Source: Methylomarinum sp965277025
GTDB taxonomy: Bacteria > Pseudomonadota > Gammaproteobacteria > Methylococcales > Methylomonadaceae
DNA: 64,000 bases
Assembly: GCA_965277025.1 (NCBI GenBank)
Contig: OZ255706.1
Coordinates: 1,178,001-1,242,000, forward strand
Direction: 5' to 3'
Shown here: one piece after another, positions 53,956-62,510 of the stretch
How positions within the stretch are numbered: the stretch's first letter is position 1
Layout of the letters: the number at the start of each line of letters is the position of its first letter
Notes under the pieces: model-generated
Database searches by the model: none
What the model saw: the letters and a program-made list of their open reading frames with translations, nothing else
What the model was told of the DNA's origin: nothing
Program-made: the position numbers and the translations under genes

Positions 53956-55228
53956 AACATGCGCCGTCGTTGGTGTGTTGGATAATGGTGTTGATGGATT
54001 GGGGCGGCAGGCGCGCAGCCAATTGGAACAAGCGGAAGTCGTGATCGCCGCATCCCGAACACTGCTATTGTTTCAAGAATTGATTGGCAATGCCGAACAA
54101 CTGGACTTGACTGGCAAAATCAGCCATGTGCCAGGCTGGATTGAAAATGCCCTGGCGCAACAAAAAAAAGTCGTGGTGTTGGCGACAGGTGACCCTTTAT
54201 GTCATGGTATCGCCAGCTTTCTGATCAAAAAACTGGGCAGGGAAAAGCTTGATATTGTTCCAAATCTTTCATCCATACAATTGGCTTGTGCCCGTTTTGG
54301 TGTTTCCTGGCAAGATATTAAAATTTGTTCGGTACACAGCAAAGATGCCGGAGAATGGCAAGCTGGAGCGGATTTCCTGCATGGGCTTTATCCTTTGCTG
54401 CAGGCAATCAGCGAGTATGACAAGCTGGCGGTATTGACCAGCCCGGAAAATAACCCGGGCCGTATCGCCCGAATGTTGGTGACTGAAGGCATGGCGCAAA
54501 CATTCTCTATGCAAGTGGCTGAAGACTTGTTGAAAGCCAGCGAAAAATTATTTGAGGACTTTACCGTAACGGAGTTGGCCGGGCAGTCTTTCAATGGCAA
54601 TGATGTGGTTTTATTGACCCGACACACGCCAAAGCGCCGACAAGCTTTTTTCGGTTTTTCTGACACTGCCTTCAAGCAACGTAAACCAGACAAAGGCTTG
54701 ATCACCAAGCGGGAAATTCGTGCCGTATCACTGGCGAAATTGCAACTGACAGAAAACAGTATTGTCTGGGATATTGGCGCAGGTTCCGGTTCGGTAGGAA
54801 TAGAAGCCGCCAGAATTTCACGGCAGGGCCATGTTTATGCCGTGGAAAAAAATACACAAGATTTTGAAATTGCAAAGCTGAATGCCCGGGATTTTGCCAT
54901 TCATAATTACACTTTGATTCAGGCCAAAGCGCCTGAGGGTTTGTCTGACTGGACCGACCCCGATGCAATTTTTATCGGTGGTTCCGGTGGTGAATTATCC
55001 AGTTTGATTGAGTATTGTTTGCTTAGGTTGAAAGAAGGCGGCGTGTTAGTGATGAATTTCGTTACGCTGGAAAACATGGCCATCGCCATTGAAACCTTGA
55101 AAAAAACCGAATGGCAGTGGGATTTTGTGCAATTACAAGCCAACCGCAGCCAGCCGATTCTGCATATGTATCGCATGCAGGCCGAAAATCCCGTCTGGAT
55201 CGTTACGGTACAAAAGGAGAAGGCCTGA
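53948..55228 (+). CDS. cbiET: bifunctional cobalt-precorrin-7 methyltransferase/decarboxylase CbiET (CobL type)
   Basis: 426 aa fusion. The CbiE half (about 1-205) has the tetrapyrrole-methylase GDPLCHGIASF loop; the CbiT half (about 230-426) has the SAM site VWDIGAGSGSVGIEAAR near residue 272. Together they methylate C5 and C15 and decarboxylate the C12 acetate. The stop overlaps the cbiL ATG (TGATG). Confidence 0.95.
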   Translation: MAETCAVVGVLDNGVDGLGRQARSQLEQAEVVIAASRTLLLFQELIGNAEQLDLTGKISHVPGWIENALAQQKKVVVLATGDPLCHGIASFLIKKLGREKLDIVPNLSSIQLACARFGVSWQDIKICSVHSKDAGEWQAGADFLHGLYPLLQAISEYDKLAVLTSPENNPGRIARMLVTEGMAQTFSMQVAEDLLKASEKLFEDFTVTELAGQSFNGNDVVLLTRHTPKRRQAFFGFSDTAFKQRKPDKGLITKREIRAVSLAKLQLTENSIVWDIGAGSGSVGIEAARISRQGHVYAVEKNTQDFEIAKLNARDFAIHNYTLIQAKAPEGLSDWTDPDAIFIGGSGGELSSLIEYCLLRLKEGGVLVMNFVTLENMAIAIETLKKTEWQWDFVQLQANRSQPILHMYRMQAENPVWIVTVQKEKA

Positions 55229-55989
55229 TGGCTATTTTATATGGTCTATCGTTAGGACCTGGCGACCCAGAGCTGATTACCCGCAAAGCCTGGACTTTAT
55301 TGAACAGTGATGCCGATTGGGTTTATCCGGTCAGGAAGAAAGGCGGCAATAGCTATGCGCTGGATATTGTTGTCAATGCCGGCCTGATTGTACCGGAAGA
55401 CAGTCAGGCGTTGGTGTTTCCCATGACACACAATCAGGAAGTGTTGGCTCGTTATTGGTTACAGGCGGCTGAAATCGTTGTCAACAAGTTACGCCAGGAC
55501 CGCAATGTCGTATTTCTGGTGGAAGGCGATGCCTCGACCTTTTCGACATTCCAGCATCTGGCCAGAACCGTGTCGGCTTTGGATGAAAACAGTCAGGTCA
55601 TCACCATTCCGGGGGTGACGTCCTTTAATGCCGCTGCCGCCCGTGCGGAAATGCCACTAGCTGATACTGATGATACCGTGGCCATTATTCCAGCCGGTTA
55701 TGGCATCGAGATGATCGAACGTTTGCTGGATGACTTTGATACCCTGGTGTTATTGAAAGTGAAACCCTTGCTGGACGATATTCTGGATCTGTTAGCCCGA
55801 CGGCAATTATCGGAACAAGCCTGTTTTATTGAAAAAGCGGGGGCGATGGATGAAAAAGTGGTTGCTGACATTCTGAGTCTGAAAGGAAAAAAAGTTAATT
55901 ACCTTTCGTTAATATTGGTGCATAATAATCAACGGACACGGGGTGAAATGATTAGAGGATGCCGTAAAAAGTCTGAAAGAAAGGCATAA
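55228..55989 (+). CDS. cbiL: cobalt-precorrin-2 C20-methyltransferase CbiL
   Basis: 253 aa from the ATG at 55228 (AAGGAG site). YGLSLGPGDPELITRKAW at the N-terminus, FLVEGDASTFSTFQHLA and VTSFNAAAARAEMPLA are typical of CbiL/CobI. An in-frame extension into cbiET adds nothing conserved. Ends the tightly overlapping first half of the cobalamin cluster. Confidence 0.95.
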   Translation: MAILYGLSLGPGDPELITRKAWTLLNSDADWVYPVRKKGGNSYALDIVVNAGLIVPEDSQALVFPMTHNQEVLARYWLQAAEIVVNKLRQDRNVVFLVEGDASTFSTFQHLARTVSALDENSQVITIPGVTSFNAAAARAEMPLADTDDTVAIIPAGYGIEMIERLLDDFDTLVLLKVKPLLDDILDLLARRQLSEQACFIEKAGAMDEKVVADILSLKGKKVNYLSLILVHNNQRTRGEMIRGCRKKSERKA

Positions 55990-56055
55990 CCCTGGGGAAA
56001 CAACGAATAAATTTAACAAACTTTCAGTTGTTTAATAAGAAATGAGGAGAATATA

Positions 56056-56418
56056 ATGAGTAAAACACAACAGATGATTGCCGCGATTGTTGGTATTTTT
56101 GTGGTAGGTTTTTTATTGGTCGGTTCCAATAAAGAACAGTCAGTGGAGCAAAAAGAAGCAGCATCGATGATTCGCGCGCTGGCGTCCATGCAAGGGATGG
56201 CGAATAAAAAATGTCCGCAATTGATCAAACAGCATACCGGTTCACAAGTTTATTTCCCAACCCGAACTGAAACAGATAAAGCAACCTATGTATTGATGGA
56301 ATGGGAAAATGTAGAGGATGTCAATTTCAAAAAAGCGACTTGTGTCTTGCATCTGAAGGTAGGTGGCGTTTCCAAGCTGGTTATTGACGATAAAGTGATT
56401 ATCGACAAGAAAGTTTAA
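56056..56418 (+). CDS. 120-aa membrane-anchored protein, unknown
   Basis: N-terminal signal anchor (QMIAAIVGIFVVGFLLVGS) followed by a short periplasmic domain with two cysteines (KKCPQLIKQHTGSQVYF and KATCVLHLKVGGVSKLVIDD). Good RBS (GAGGAG). It lies between cbiL and cbiG_N on the same strand and is closed by a REP and a strong terminator, so it ends the first cob transcript. I do not recognise the family. Confidence 0.72.
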   Translation: MSKTQQMIAAIVGIFVVGFLLVGSNKEQSVEQKEAASMIRALASMQGMANKKCPQLIKQHTGSQVYFPTRTETDKATYVLMEWENVEDVNFKKATCVLHLKVGGVSKLVIDDKVIIDKKV

Positions 56419-56435
56419 GAAATGTTTTAAATTCG

Positions 56436-56464
56436 GAGTGGATTTGCCGCCAGGCAACCCACCC
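56436..56464 (+). repeat. REP-like GTGG...CCACC repeat
   Basis: GAGTGGATTTGCCGCC followed by AGGCAACCCACCC; a diverged member of the GTAGGGTGG family directly upstream of a terminator. Confidence 0.65.
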
Positions 56465-56494
56465 AAAATGGCGGTCTTGACCGCCATTTTTTTT
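56465..56494 (+). terminator. Rho-independent terminator
   Basis: AATGGCGGT / ACCGCCATT stem, CTTG loop, followed by eight T's. Strong terminator after the 120-aa gene; it splits the cobalamin cluster into two likely transcripts. Confidence 0.9.
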
Positions 56495-56497
56495 GCC

Positions 56498-56905
56498 AGC
56501 CCAGCTTTGTCACCAATAACATAAGTTATTGATATATAATGTAAATAGATTTATCGCACGACATGCTTGAAAATTGGGTTGATTTTTCCTTGTTCCCATG
56601 CTCTGCGTGGGAACGTGCGCGGTGACGCTCGGCGTCATAGAACGCAGGAGTGTTCCAGAATGGGTTCCTACGGAGACCGTGGGAACCATGTTTCCTGTGA
56701 GACGTGCGTGGGAATAGGCACTGTAACCCTGGCAACGATTGTCTATCATCAATCTGTGTCTATCTGTGTCATCTGTGGTTTCTTTTCTGGATGTTACAGA
56801 CGACGCATTTTTGCCTCATATGATGGTTGTCTGCGTAACATCAGTTTTTAATTATTAATAATCAATAACTTGAAAATGTATGGCGTTACAATGACAAGGC
56901 TGGGC
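56498..56905. repeat. 408-bp inverted-repeat region inside the cobalamin cluster
   Basis: Arms AGCCCAGCTTTGTCA and TGACAAGGCTGGGC are those of the 64-bp palindrome at 45617, here separated by about 345 extra bp. The interior holds GTTCCCATGCTCTGCGTGGG (a hairpin) and CTGCGTAACATCAG (56832), the end sequence of the 33 kb element. No gene was seen between 56419 and 56975. Confidence 0.65.
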
Positions 56906-56975
56906 CATCAAAGTTTTTGTACAGCATATATCCGACCTTTTTACTGGGTTATAATATCTTTATTTAGGTAAAACC

Positions 56976-57698
56976 ATGGAATCCCCAAAAATAGTGCTGG
57001 TCGCTATTACCAAACACGGTGCAGCTCAGGTCGCTGATCTGGCTGTCAAGTTGCCTCAGGCTGATGTTCTTATTTCTGAAAAGTTCGCCCCTTTGGTTGA
57101 GAATTTGGGTAATCCGGTCAAGCAATATACAGGGCCTTTTCGTCAACAGATTGCAGGGCTTTTTCAGCACTATGATCAGATTATTTTTTTTGTCTCTTTA
57201 GGCGCGGTTGTGCGTTTGATAGCGCCTTTTTTAAAATCCAAAGATGAAGACCCCGGGGTGATTGTCATAGATGATGCGGGCCAATATGTCATACCGGTTT
57301 TGTCCGGCCATGTCGGTGGCGCCAATGAATGCGCCTTGATGCTGGCTGATTTGCTCGATGCACAGGCGGTATTGACGACAGCTTCAGATGTCGGTAAAAC
57401 CATTCCGGTGGATATACTTGGGCGTGAATTGGGCTGGAAAGTCGAGGCGCCAAAAATCAACATTACCCGCGTTTCCGCCCATGTGGTCAACGAAGAGCCT
57501 GTTGCTTTTGTCCAGGAAGCGGGAAGTACGGACTGGTGGACACGGCCAACGCCATTACCGAAAAATATTCATTTATTCAATCGTTTTGAAGACGTAGACC
57601 TGGAACAGTTTCACGCTGTGCTATGGGTAACAGAACGGCAAATCGATCCGGCAATATGGCGACAATTAGATGAAAAACTGGTGGTATATCGGCCATGA
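56976..57698 (+). CDS. cbiG: cobalamin biosynthesis protein CbiG, N-terminal and middle domains
   Basis: 240 aa. Starts with ESPKIVLVAITKHGAAQVAD and contains FVSLGAVVRLIAPFLKSKDE and PVLSGHVGGANECALMLADL, the CbiG_N signature. CbiG opens the delta-lactone of cobalt-precorrin-5A. The gene lacks the C-terminal CobE-like domain, which is encoded by the next overlapping gene (ATGA). Confidence 0.92.
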   Translation: MESPKIVLVAITKHGAAQVADLAVKLPQADVLISEKFAPLVENLGNPVKQYTGPFRQQIAGLFQHYDQIIFFVSLGAVVRLIAPFLKSKDEDPGVIVIDDAGQYVIPVLSGHVGGANECALMLADLLDAQAVLTTASDVGKTIPVDILGRELGWKVEAPKINITRVSAHVVNEEPVAFVQEAGSTDWWTRPTPLPKNIHLFNRFEDVDLEQFHAVLWVTERQIDPAIWRQLDEKLVVYRP

Positions 57699-58102
57699 AT
57701 GATGAGGTTGTATTGGGTATAGGCTGCGACCGGGGAACACTGCTGGAAACATTGGAAACTGCTGTGCTCAACGCTCTTGAGGAAATCGATGCCAATTTAA
57801 GCCAGGTGAGGGCATTTGCTACCATCGATAAAAAACAGGATGAAGCGTGTATGCAGCAATTGGCTGAAAAATATCGCTGTCCGCTGTTTTTTTTCAGTGC
57901 TGGGCAATTGGCTGCCGTTGAGGTACCCAGTCCTTCAGCTGTGGTATTGAAATATATGGGCACGCCATCGGTTTCCGAAGCGGCAGCGATACTGGCGGCT
58001 AATACAGATGCCGCTGATTTGTTATTGGAAAAATATAAATACCGTGGAAACGATGACAAGAATGCCACGGTTTCAATTGTCAGGATGAGAAACAAAACAT
58101 GA
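57695..58102 (+). CDS. CbiG C-terminal domain protein (CobE-like)
   Basis: 135 aa. VVLGIGCDRGTLLETLETAV at the start, AVEVPSPSAVVLKYMGTPSVSE-like core (here VEVPSPSAVVLKYMGTPS) and a terminal ATVSIVRMRNKT fit the CbiG_C/CobE fold. It overlaps cbiG_N and cbiH by 4 bp each, so the two CbiG halves are made side by side from separate frames. Confidence 0.9.
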   Translation: MNDEVVLGIGCDRGTLLETLETAVLNALEEIDANLSQVRAFATIDKKQDEACMQQLAEKYRCPLFFFSAGQLAAVEVPSPSAVVLKYMGTPSVSEAAAILAANTDAADLLLEKYKYRGNDDKNATVSIVRMRNKT

Positions 58103-59415
58103 GTGGAAAGATTTATCTGGTCGGTTTCGGGCCGGGCGCCGAAGAGCATATGACATTCAAGGCCAAACAAGCCATTGCCGATTCCGATGTGGTGATTGGT
58201 TACAGCACTTACATCAAGCTGGTCAAGGATTTGCTGGATGGAAAAGAAGTGGTTAAGAAGGGCATGACCGAAGAAATTGACCGCTGTATCGAAGCTTATG
58301 AACAAGCCAAGCAAGGTAAAACCGTAGCACTGATTTCATCCGGCGATATCGGCGTTTATGGCATGGCGGGCCCTACTTATGAAGTTTTATTACAAGCCGG
58401 CTGGCAACCTGGACAAGATATCGAGGTGGAAATTGTGCCGGGCAGTACAGCATTGTCGGCCTGTGCTTCGTTGGTCGGTGCGCCATTGACGCATGATTTC
58501 TGCTCCATTTCCTTGTCTGATTTGCTCACCCCCTGGCCGGTGATTGCCAAACGACTGGAAGCGGCCGCCAGCGCGGATTTTATCGTGGCGCTGTACAATC
58601 CCAAAAGCGGCCGCCGTACCCAGCAGATTGTCGAAGCGCAAAAAATCATGCTGCGCTACCGCAGTCCTGAAACGCCTGTCGCTATCGTCAAGTCAGCCTA
58701 TCGTAAACGGCAAGCGATACAAATGGTCAGACTGGATCAAATGGCCGATTGCGATATCGGCATGTTGACGACCGTGTTGATCGGAAATTCGTCTACCTTT
58801 ATGAAAGAAGGGTTGATGATTACACCGCGAGGATATGCCAATAAATACGATAGTTTGACTGGGCGGGCCAAACAGGGCGAAAAAGCCGGTCGTTCATTGA
58901 CGATGGGGTTGGAAGGCTGGCGTGGTTGTTTACGGCAATATTTATCCCAACAGGATACGACGCTGGAAAAAGCAGCCGACTATTTTTCTGTCTCTGTCGG
59001 TGAGGTATTGCAAGCCATTGCAGAAGGTGATGATGCCGGCTCCTGGCGGGCGCTACAGATTGACAAAGACAAAATAGCCGATGTTTTACAGGCCAGCCAA
59101 TATTGGGGGAAACTGCGTGCCATCGTTCGGGCTGAAGGGGGAGCTGTCACCGAGTTGTTTTTGTATAGCCGGGATTTTCAGCAACGCGGTGACTGGCTGA
59201 ATATTGAAAATGACAATTTCCATTTACATATAAACTGGCGTAACGTTGCTAACGCTTGGCTGGCTTACCGGGATGGAAAATTGTATGGCGTGCATTTTAC
59301 TAATGATAAGGGGCAGTTACTGTTCAGATTGTTGCTGACTAAACAAGGGGGGGATTTCTCCCAGGAAACACTCAACGCATATTGGCGCACATGGCGTGAA
59401 ATGGAGCTGGCATGA
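58099..59415 (+). CDS. cbiH: cobalt-precorrin-3 C17-methyltransferase CbiH fused to a ChuX/HutX/HmuS-like domain
   Basis: 438 aa, against about 240 for plain CbiH. Residues 1-245 form the methyltransferase: YLVGFGPGAEEHMTFKAKQA, SSGDIGVYGMAGPTYEVL, VPGSTALSACASLVGAPLTH, MLTTVLIGNSSTF. The extra C-terminal part begins about residue 270 with a helix resembling the ChuX N-terminus (LRQYLSQQDTTLEKAADYFS), then WGKLRAIVRAEGGAVTEL and DWLNIENDNFHLHINWRNVA, which look like the heme-utilisation ChuX/HutX/HmuS repeat. It differs from the B. megaterium CbiH60 extension: no Cys cluster. Overlaps its neighbours on both sides by 4 bp. Confidence 0.88.
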   Translation: MSGKIYLVGFGPGAEEHMTFKAKQAIADSDVVIGYSTYIKLVKDLLDGKEVVKKGMTEEIDRCIEAYEQAKQGKTVALISSGDIGVYGMAGPTYEVLLQAGWQPGQDIEVEIVPGSTALSACASLVGAPLTHDFCSISLSDLLTPWPVIAKRLEAAASADFIVALYNPKSGRRTQQIVEAQKIMLRYRSPETPVAIVKSAYRKRQAIQMVRLDQMADCDIGMLTTVLIGNSSTFMKEGLMITPRGYANKYDSLTGRAKQGEKAGRSLTMGLEGWRGCLRQYLSQQDTTLEKAADYFSVSVGEVLQAIAEGDDAGSWRALQIDKDKIADVLQASQYWGKLRAIVRAEGGAVTELFLYSRDFQQRGDWLNIENDNFHLHINWRNVANAWLAYRDGKLYGVHFTNDKGQLLFRLLLTKQGGDFSQETLNAYWRTWREMELA

Positions 59416-59750
59416 CAGAAAAAATCAAACCTAAAATGATGAATTATCGACGACATTTATTGGTTTGTGTCGGCGAACGCTGTACCGAGAACGGAGCAGG
59501 GCAGGCTTTGTATGACAGTTTGAAAGACAAATTCAAACAGGCCGGGTTGAACAGCGGTGATTTGCGCGTTAAACGTTCAAGAGCTACCTGTTTCGGTACT
59601 TGTCGTTCCGGGCCTTTGATCTGTGTGCAGCCCGATGGGGTTTGGTATTATGATATTGACGACAGCAAACTGGACAGAATTATTGAACAACATTTAATTG
59701 GCGGTAAGCCGGTTGAAGAATGGATCTACCATCAGGGTCCAAATGCATGA
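59412..59750 (+). CDS. thioredoxin-like (2Fe-2S) ferredoxin
   Basis: 112 aa. Four cysteines in the order Cys19, Cys24, Cys60, Cys64 (LLVCVGERCTENG and RATCFGTCRSGPLIC) fit the thioredoxin-fold 2Fe-2S ferredoxin pattern. Start overlaps the cbiH stop by 4 bp. Similar small ferredoxins occur in cobalamin operons and could deliver an electron during corrin ring contraction; that role is inferred from position. Confidence 0.82.
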   Translation: MTEKIKPKMMNYRRHLLVCVGERCTENGAGQALYDSLKDKFKQAGLNSGDLRVKRSRATCFGTCRSGPLICVQPDGVWYYDIDDSKLDRIIEQHLIGGKPVEEWIYHQGPNA

Positions 59751-59760
59751 TAAAGGAGTG

Positions 59761-59913
59761 ATGGAAAACAGGGAAAAGCAAAATTTGCATGTCCTCGAAA
59801 AAAAGCCGATTGCGGATGAAAAGATAGCAGCCAATGAAAAAATGATGACAGCAGGCCGTATCAGGCCGGATTATCCGCAGCGGGAAAAACGGTTTTTTCG
59901 AGGTCTATATTGA
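59761..59913 (+). CDS. 50-aa charged protein at the end of the cobalamin cluster
   Basis: MENREKQNLHVLEKKPIADE start, rich in Lys/Glu/Arg, ending QREKRFFRGLY. The ATG at 59761 has a near-perfect AAAGGAG site 3-9 bp upstream and follows the ferredoxin stop by 10 bp. An in-frame ATG at 59743 is possible but has no RBS. No family recognised. The strong RBS and operon position support translation. Confidence 0.6.
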   Translation: MENREKQNLHVLEKKPIADEKIAANEKMMTAGRIRPDYPQREKRFFRGLY

Positions 59914-59931
59914 ACTGAAGAGGTAAACAAG

Positions 59932-60258
59932 ATGGCAATAAAAGAAAGCAAAGGCTTTTTGAAAACCTGGAAAGACGATAGAGGATTCGGGTTTATCAAA
60001 CCAGAAGATGGCAGCGAAGATGTTTTTATTCATATTACTGCCTTGACAGCAATGGCCAGAAGGCCATTTCGAGGGGACACGATTTACTATCAAGTAGAAG
60101 AAGATAGCGACGGTAAACGCAAAGCCGTCAATGCACGGATAGAAGGCGTCGCCAATGTCGAAGACAAAGGCGTCAGCAAAAAGTGGTTATGGATACTGGC
60201 CGCCGTGTTGGGGCTGATCAGCGCCAGCGCCGCTGGATGGTATCTGGCTCAGATTTAA
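59932..60258 (+). CDS. cold-shock-domain protein with C-terminal membrane helix
   Basis: 108 aa. The CSD covers residues 6-70, with RNP1-like DRGFGFIKPEDG and RNP2-like DVFIHITAL motifs, joined to one TM helix (KWLWILAAVLGLISASAAGW). Related CSD-DUF1294 proteins are longer with more helices. It probably binds nucleic acid at the membrane surface; function unknown. Followed by a strong terminator. Confidence 0.85.
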   Translation: MAIKESKGFLKTWKDDRGFGFIKPEDGSEDVFIHITALTAMARRPFRGDTIYYQVEEDSDGKRKAVNARIEGVANVEDKGVSKKWLWILAAVLGLISASAAGWYLAQI

Positions 60259-60266
60259 ACCGTAAC

Positions 60267-60292
60267 AGCCCGGCCTGGCCGGGCTTTTTTTT
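60267..60292 (+). terminator. Rho-independent terminator
   Basis: AGCCCGGCC / GGCCGGGCT stem with a 2-base loop followed by eight T's. Ends the cob/CSD transcript. Confidence 0.93.
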
Positions 60293-60859
60293 CGAGAAAA
60301 ACATGACCGATTCACAAAAATGGCTGCTGCTGGTTTTAACCCTGCTGGGTTTTGGGCTGATTTATTTATTGACGCCGGTATTATTGCCATTTGTTATTTC
60401 TGCTATTCTCGCCTATCTGGGCGATCCCCTGGTGGACAGACTGGAAGTAGTACAGATAAAGTCATGGCGGCTGGGACGCACCATGGCGGTGAGTCTGGTT
60501 TTTCTGATCATAATTTTATCCCTGATTGCGATATTTTTTATTGTCATACCTGGTCTTGAGTCGCAAATCAGTCTGTTTATCGGCAAATTGCCTGATTATA
60601 TCCGCTGGCTGAATCAAAGCCTGTTACCCTGGATTCAACAATCGCTGGATTTGGAGATAAAACCTTTCCAGAGTCGAGAGGTGATCGAAATGCTTAAACA
60701 GCATTGGCAAAAAGCCGGCGGGTTTATCGCCTCTGTGATTGGCTCGGTTTCTCAATCCAGCGCCATTATTTTTCAATGGTTGATGAATATTTTTCTGATT
60801 CCGGTAATCACCTTTTATTTGCTGCGGGATTGGGATATTCTGGTGGCTAAAATATATGA

Positions 60860-61985
60860 TAGAAGTTACGCATTGACAACAGATCGAAATTTTGGGTTTA
60901 AATGATTCATATTTGGCATAAAGGTGTCGATAAACGAAGCCATAACATCGTTGAATAAATTCCGCTGTACGCTATAGCAATTATTAATCACGTCTGCAAA
61001 GCTCAATTTTTGTAATTGAACAAAGCCACAAATTGCAGAAAAAATATGATTATTTATTGCTCTTTTATTGCGAACCTGGAACCGCTCAATATTACACACC
61101 TGCTTTATTGCCCGATGATATTGCTCAATCTGCCAATGCCTATCATGTTGTTCGGTAAATGCTTTCTTGTCAAAAACAGCGGTTTTTTCTTCATCAGGTA
61201 GTGAACTTATTTAATGGCGAACTTGTTCTTTCAAGGTCGTCCGAAATAATTTCACATACCCAAAATTTTTGAGCCAAACCATTAAGCCGTCTTCCGGGAT
61301 TTCTAATTGCCTGACTTGAACCCATGAACCTTTTTCAACAGAGACTAATCGATTACCTTCCACTGCAAAGAATAATCCTGTCTGATGATTTCTTGTCAAT
61401 TTAAGATTATCCACGCAACTGTACCAGCTATCTCCTGTTATAAAACCAGGTTCCAGTCCCCAAGCTAATACTTCGGTCAGCATGTCTTGAAAATAGTCAT
61501 TTTTTGTCTTTCCTTCCGCCTTATCGACCACCCGGAAATTCAGTGGTTGGTGTTTTCCTTGAATGTCTGTGTAGTACAACGTGACAAGATTGATTCCCTT
61601 GACTGCTCCATGATGTTTTCCCGACCAAAAATAACTGACATATGCCATATATTGGCTATAAGGTTTATCAAGAACACTATCGTCAACACTCAAGGTTCCG
61701 CCCCTTTAAATTCAGGCTTGCGCTGGCTTCATTGTATAAATCTCGCCCAGTGTAATGCTCCCGATTTAGAAATCGATTTACGCTATCATGTGATATTGAC
61801 ATGACTTCTCCTAATCGTCGACAACCAGCTTGTTTCGGCTCACTTAATAAAAAACCAATATACATGGGTAATGTACAGCAGGCTGTTGAGGGGCGTGTTA
61901 TTTCTCTTATCAAGGTTTGCCTTGCATTGACTTTGGGATTTTTTAAACCCATAGTTTAATATTGCCTGTCAATGCGTAACTTCTA
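60860..61985 (-). mobile_element. IS4/IS701-like insertion sequence, copy 4 (1126 bp, degenerate)
   Basis: Same ends as the other three copies, opposite orientation, flanked by TATGA on both sides (60855-60859, 61986-61990). One extra base relative to copies 1 and 3. Confidence 0.93.
60866..61952 (-). pseudogene. broken IS4/IS701-like transposase
   Basis: Two inactivating changes relative to copies 1-3: an added C in the C-run near 61697 shifts the frame after SLNLKG, and TAC to TAA near 61211 stops the frame in VRHYISSLP. Otherwise nearly identical. It could be mobilised only by transposase from the intact copies. Confidence 0.92.
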
Positions 61986-62510
61986 TATGATTTGATTCCG
62001 AGGCGCTATGCGCCCACCGTTGCCAAGTTGGCGCGTGAATCGGATCGAGTGCTGGCAGCGTTTTTACGTGGTCAGTTTTATGTCATGTTGGCGTTGGGAC
62101 TGGTTTATTCGATTGGTCTGGCGATGATTGGACTGGAGTTGGCGCTATTGATTGGCATGTTGGCTGGCTTGATCAGTTTTGTCCCTTATCTGGGAGCGGC
62201 TATTGGCATTATTCTGGCTTGTCTGGCGGCGATAGTACAATTTCAGGATGTTATGTATTTGCTACCGGTTGCAGCCGTTTTTGCCGTTGGGCAGGCGCTG
62301 GAAAGCATGCTGTTGACGCCTTTGCTGGTTGGTGACCAGGTAGGCCTTCATCCTGTAGCGGTTATCTTTGCTGTGCTGGCCGGAGGGCAATTGTTTGGTT
62401 TTATGGGGGTTTTGTTGGCCTTGCCGGTTGCATCGGTCATTATGGTGATATTACGGCATATTCATGACCTTTATCGAGACAGTCAGTTTTATGGAAATCC
62501 AAAAACATAA

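Larger units (their letters stand above)
60303..62510 (+). pseudogene. AI-2E family transporter (PerM-like), split by an IS
   Basis: The ATG at 60303 opens MTDSQKWLLLVLTLLGFGLI and the 5' part runs to WDILVAKIYD (60859). The 3' part resumes LIPRRYAPTVAKLARESDRV at 61991 and ends at 62510. Joining at the duplicated TATGA gives one roughly 360-aa protein with about seven TM helices and the PF01594 signature GLISFVPYLGAAIGIILACL. Family members export small molecules or ions. Confidence 0.9.
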
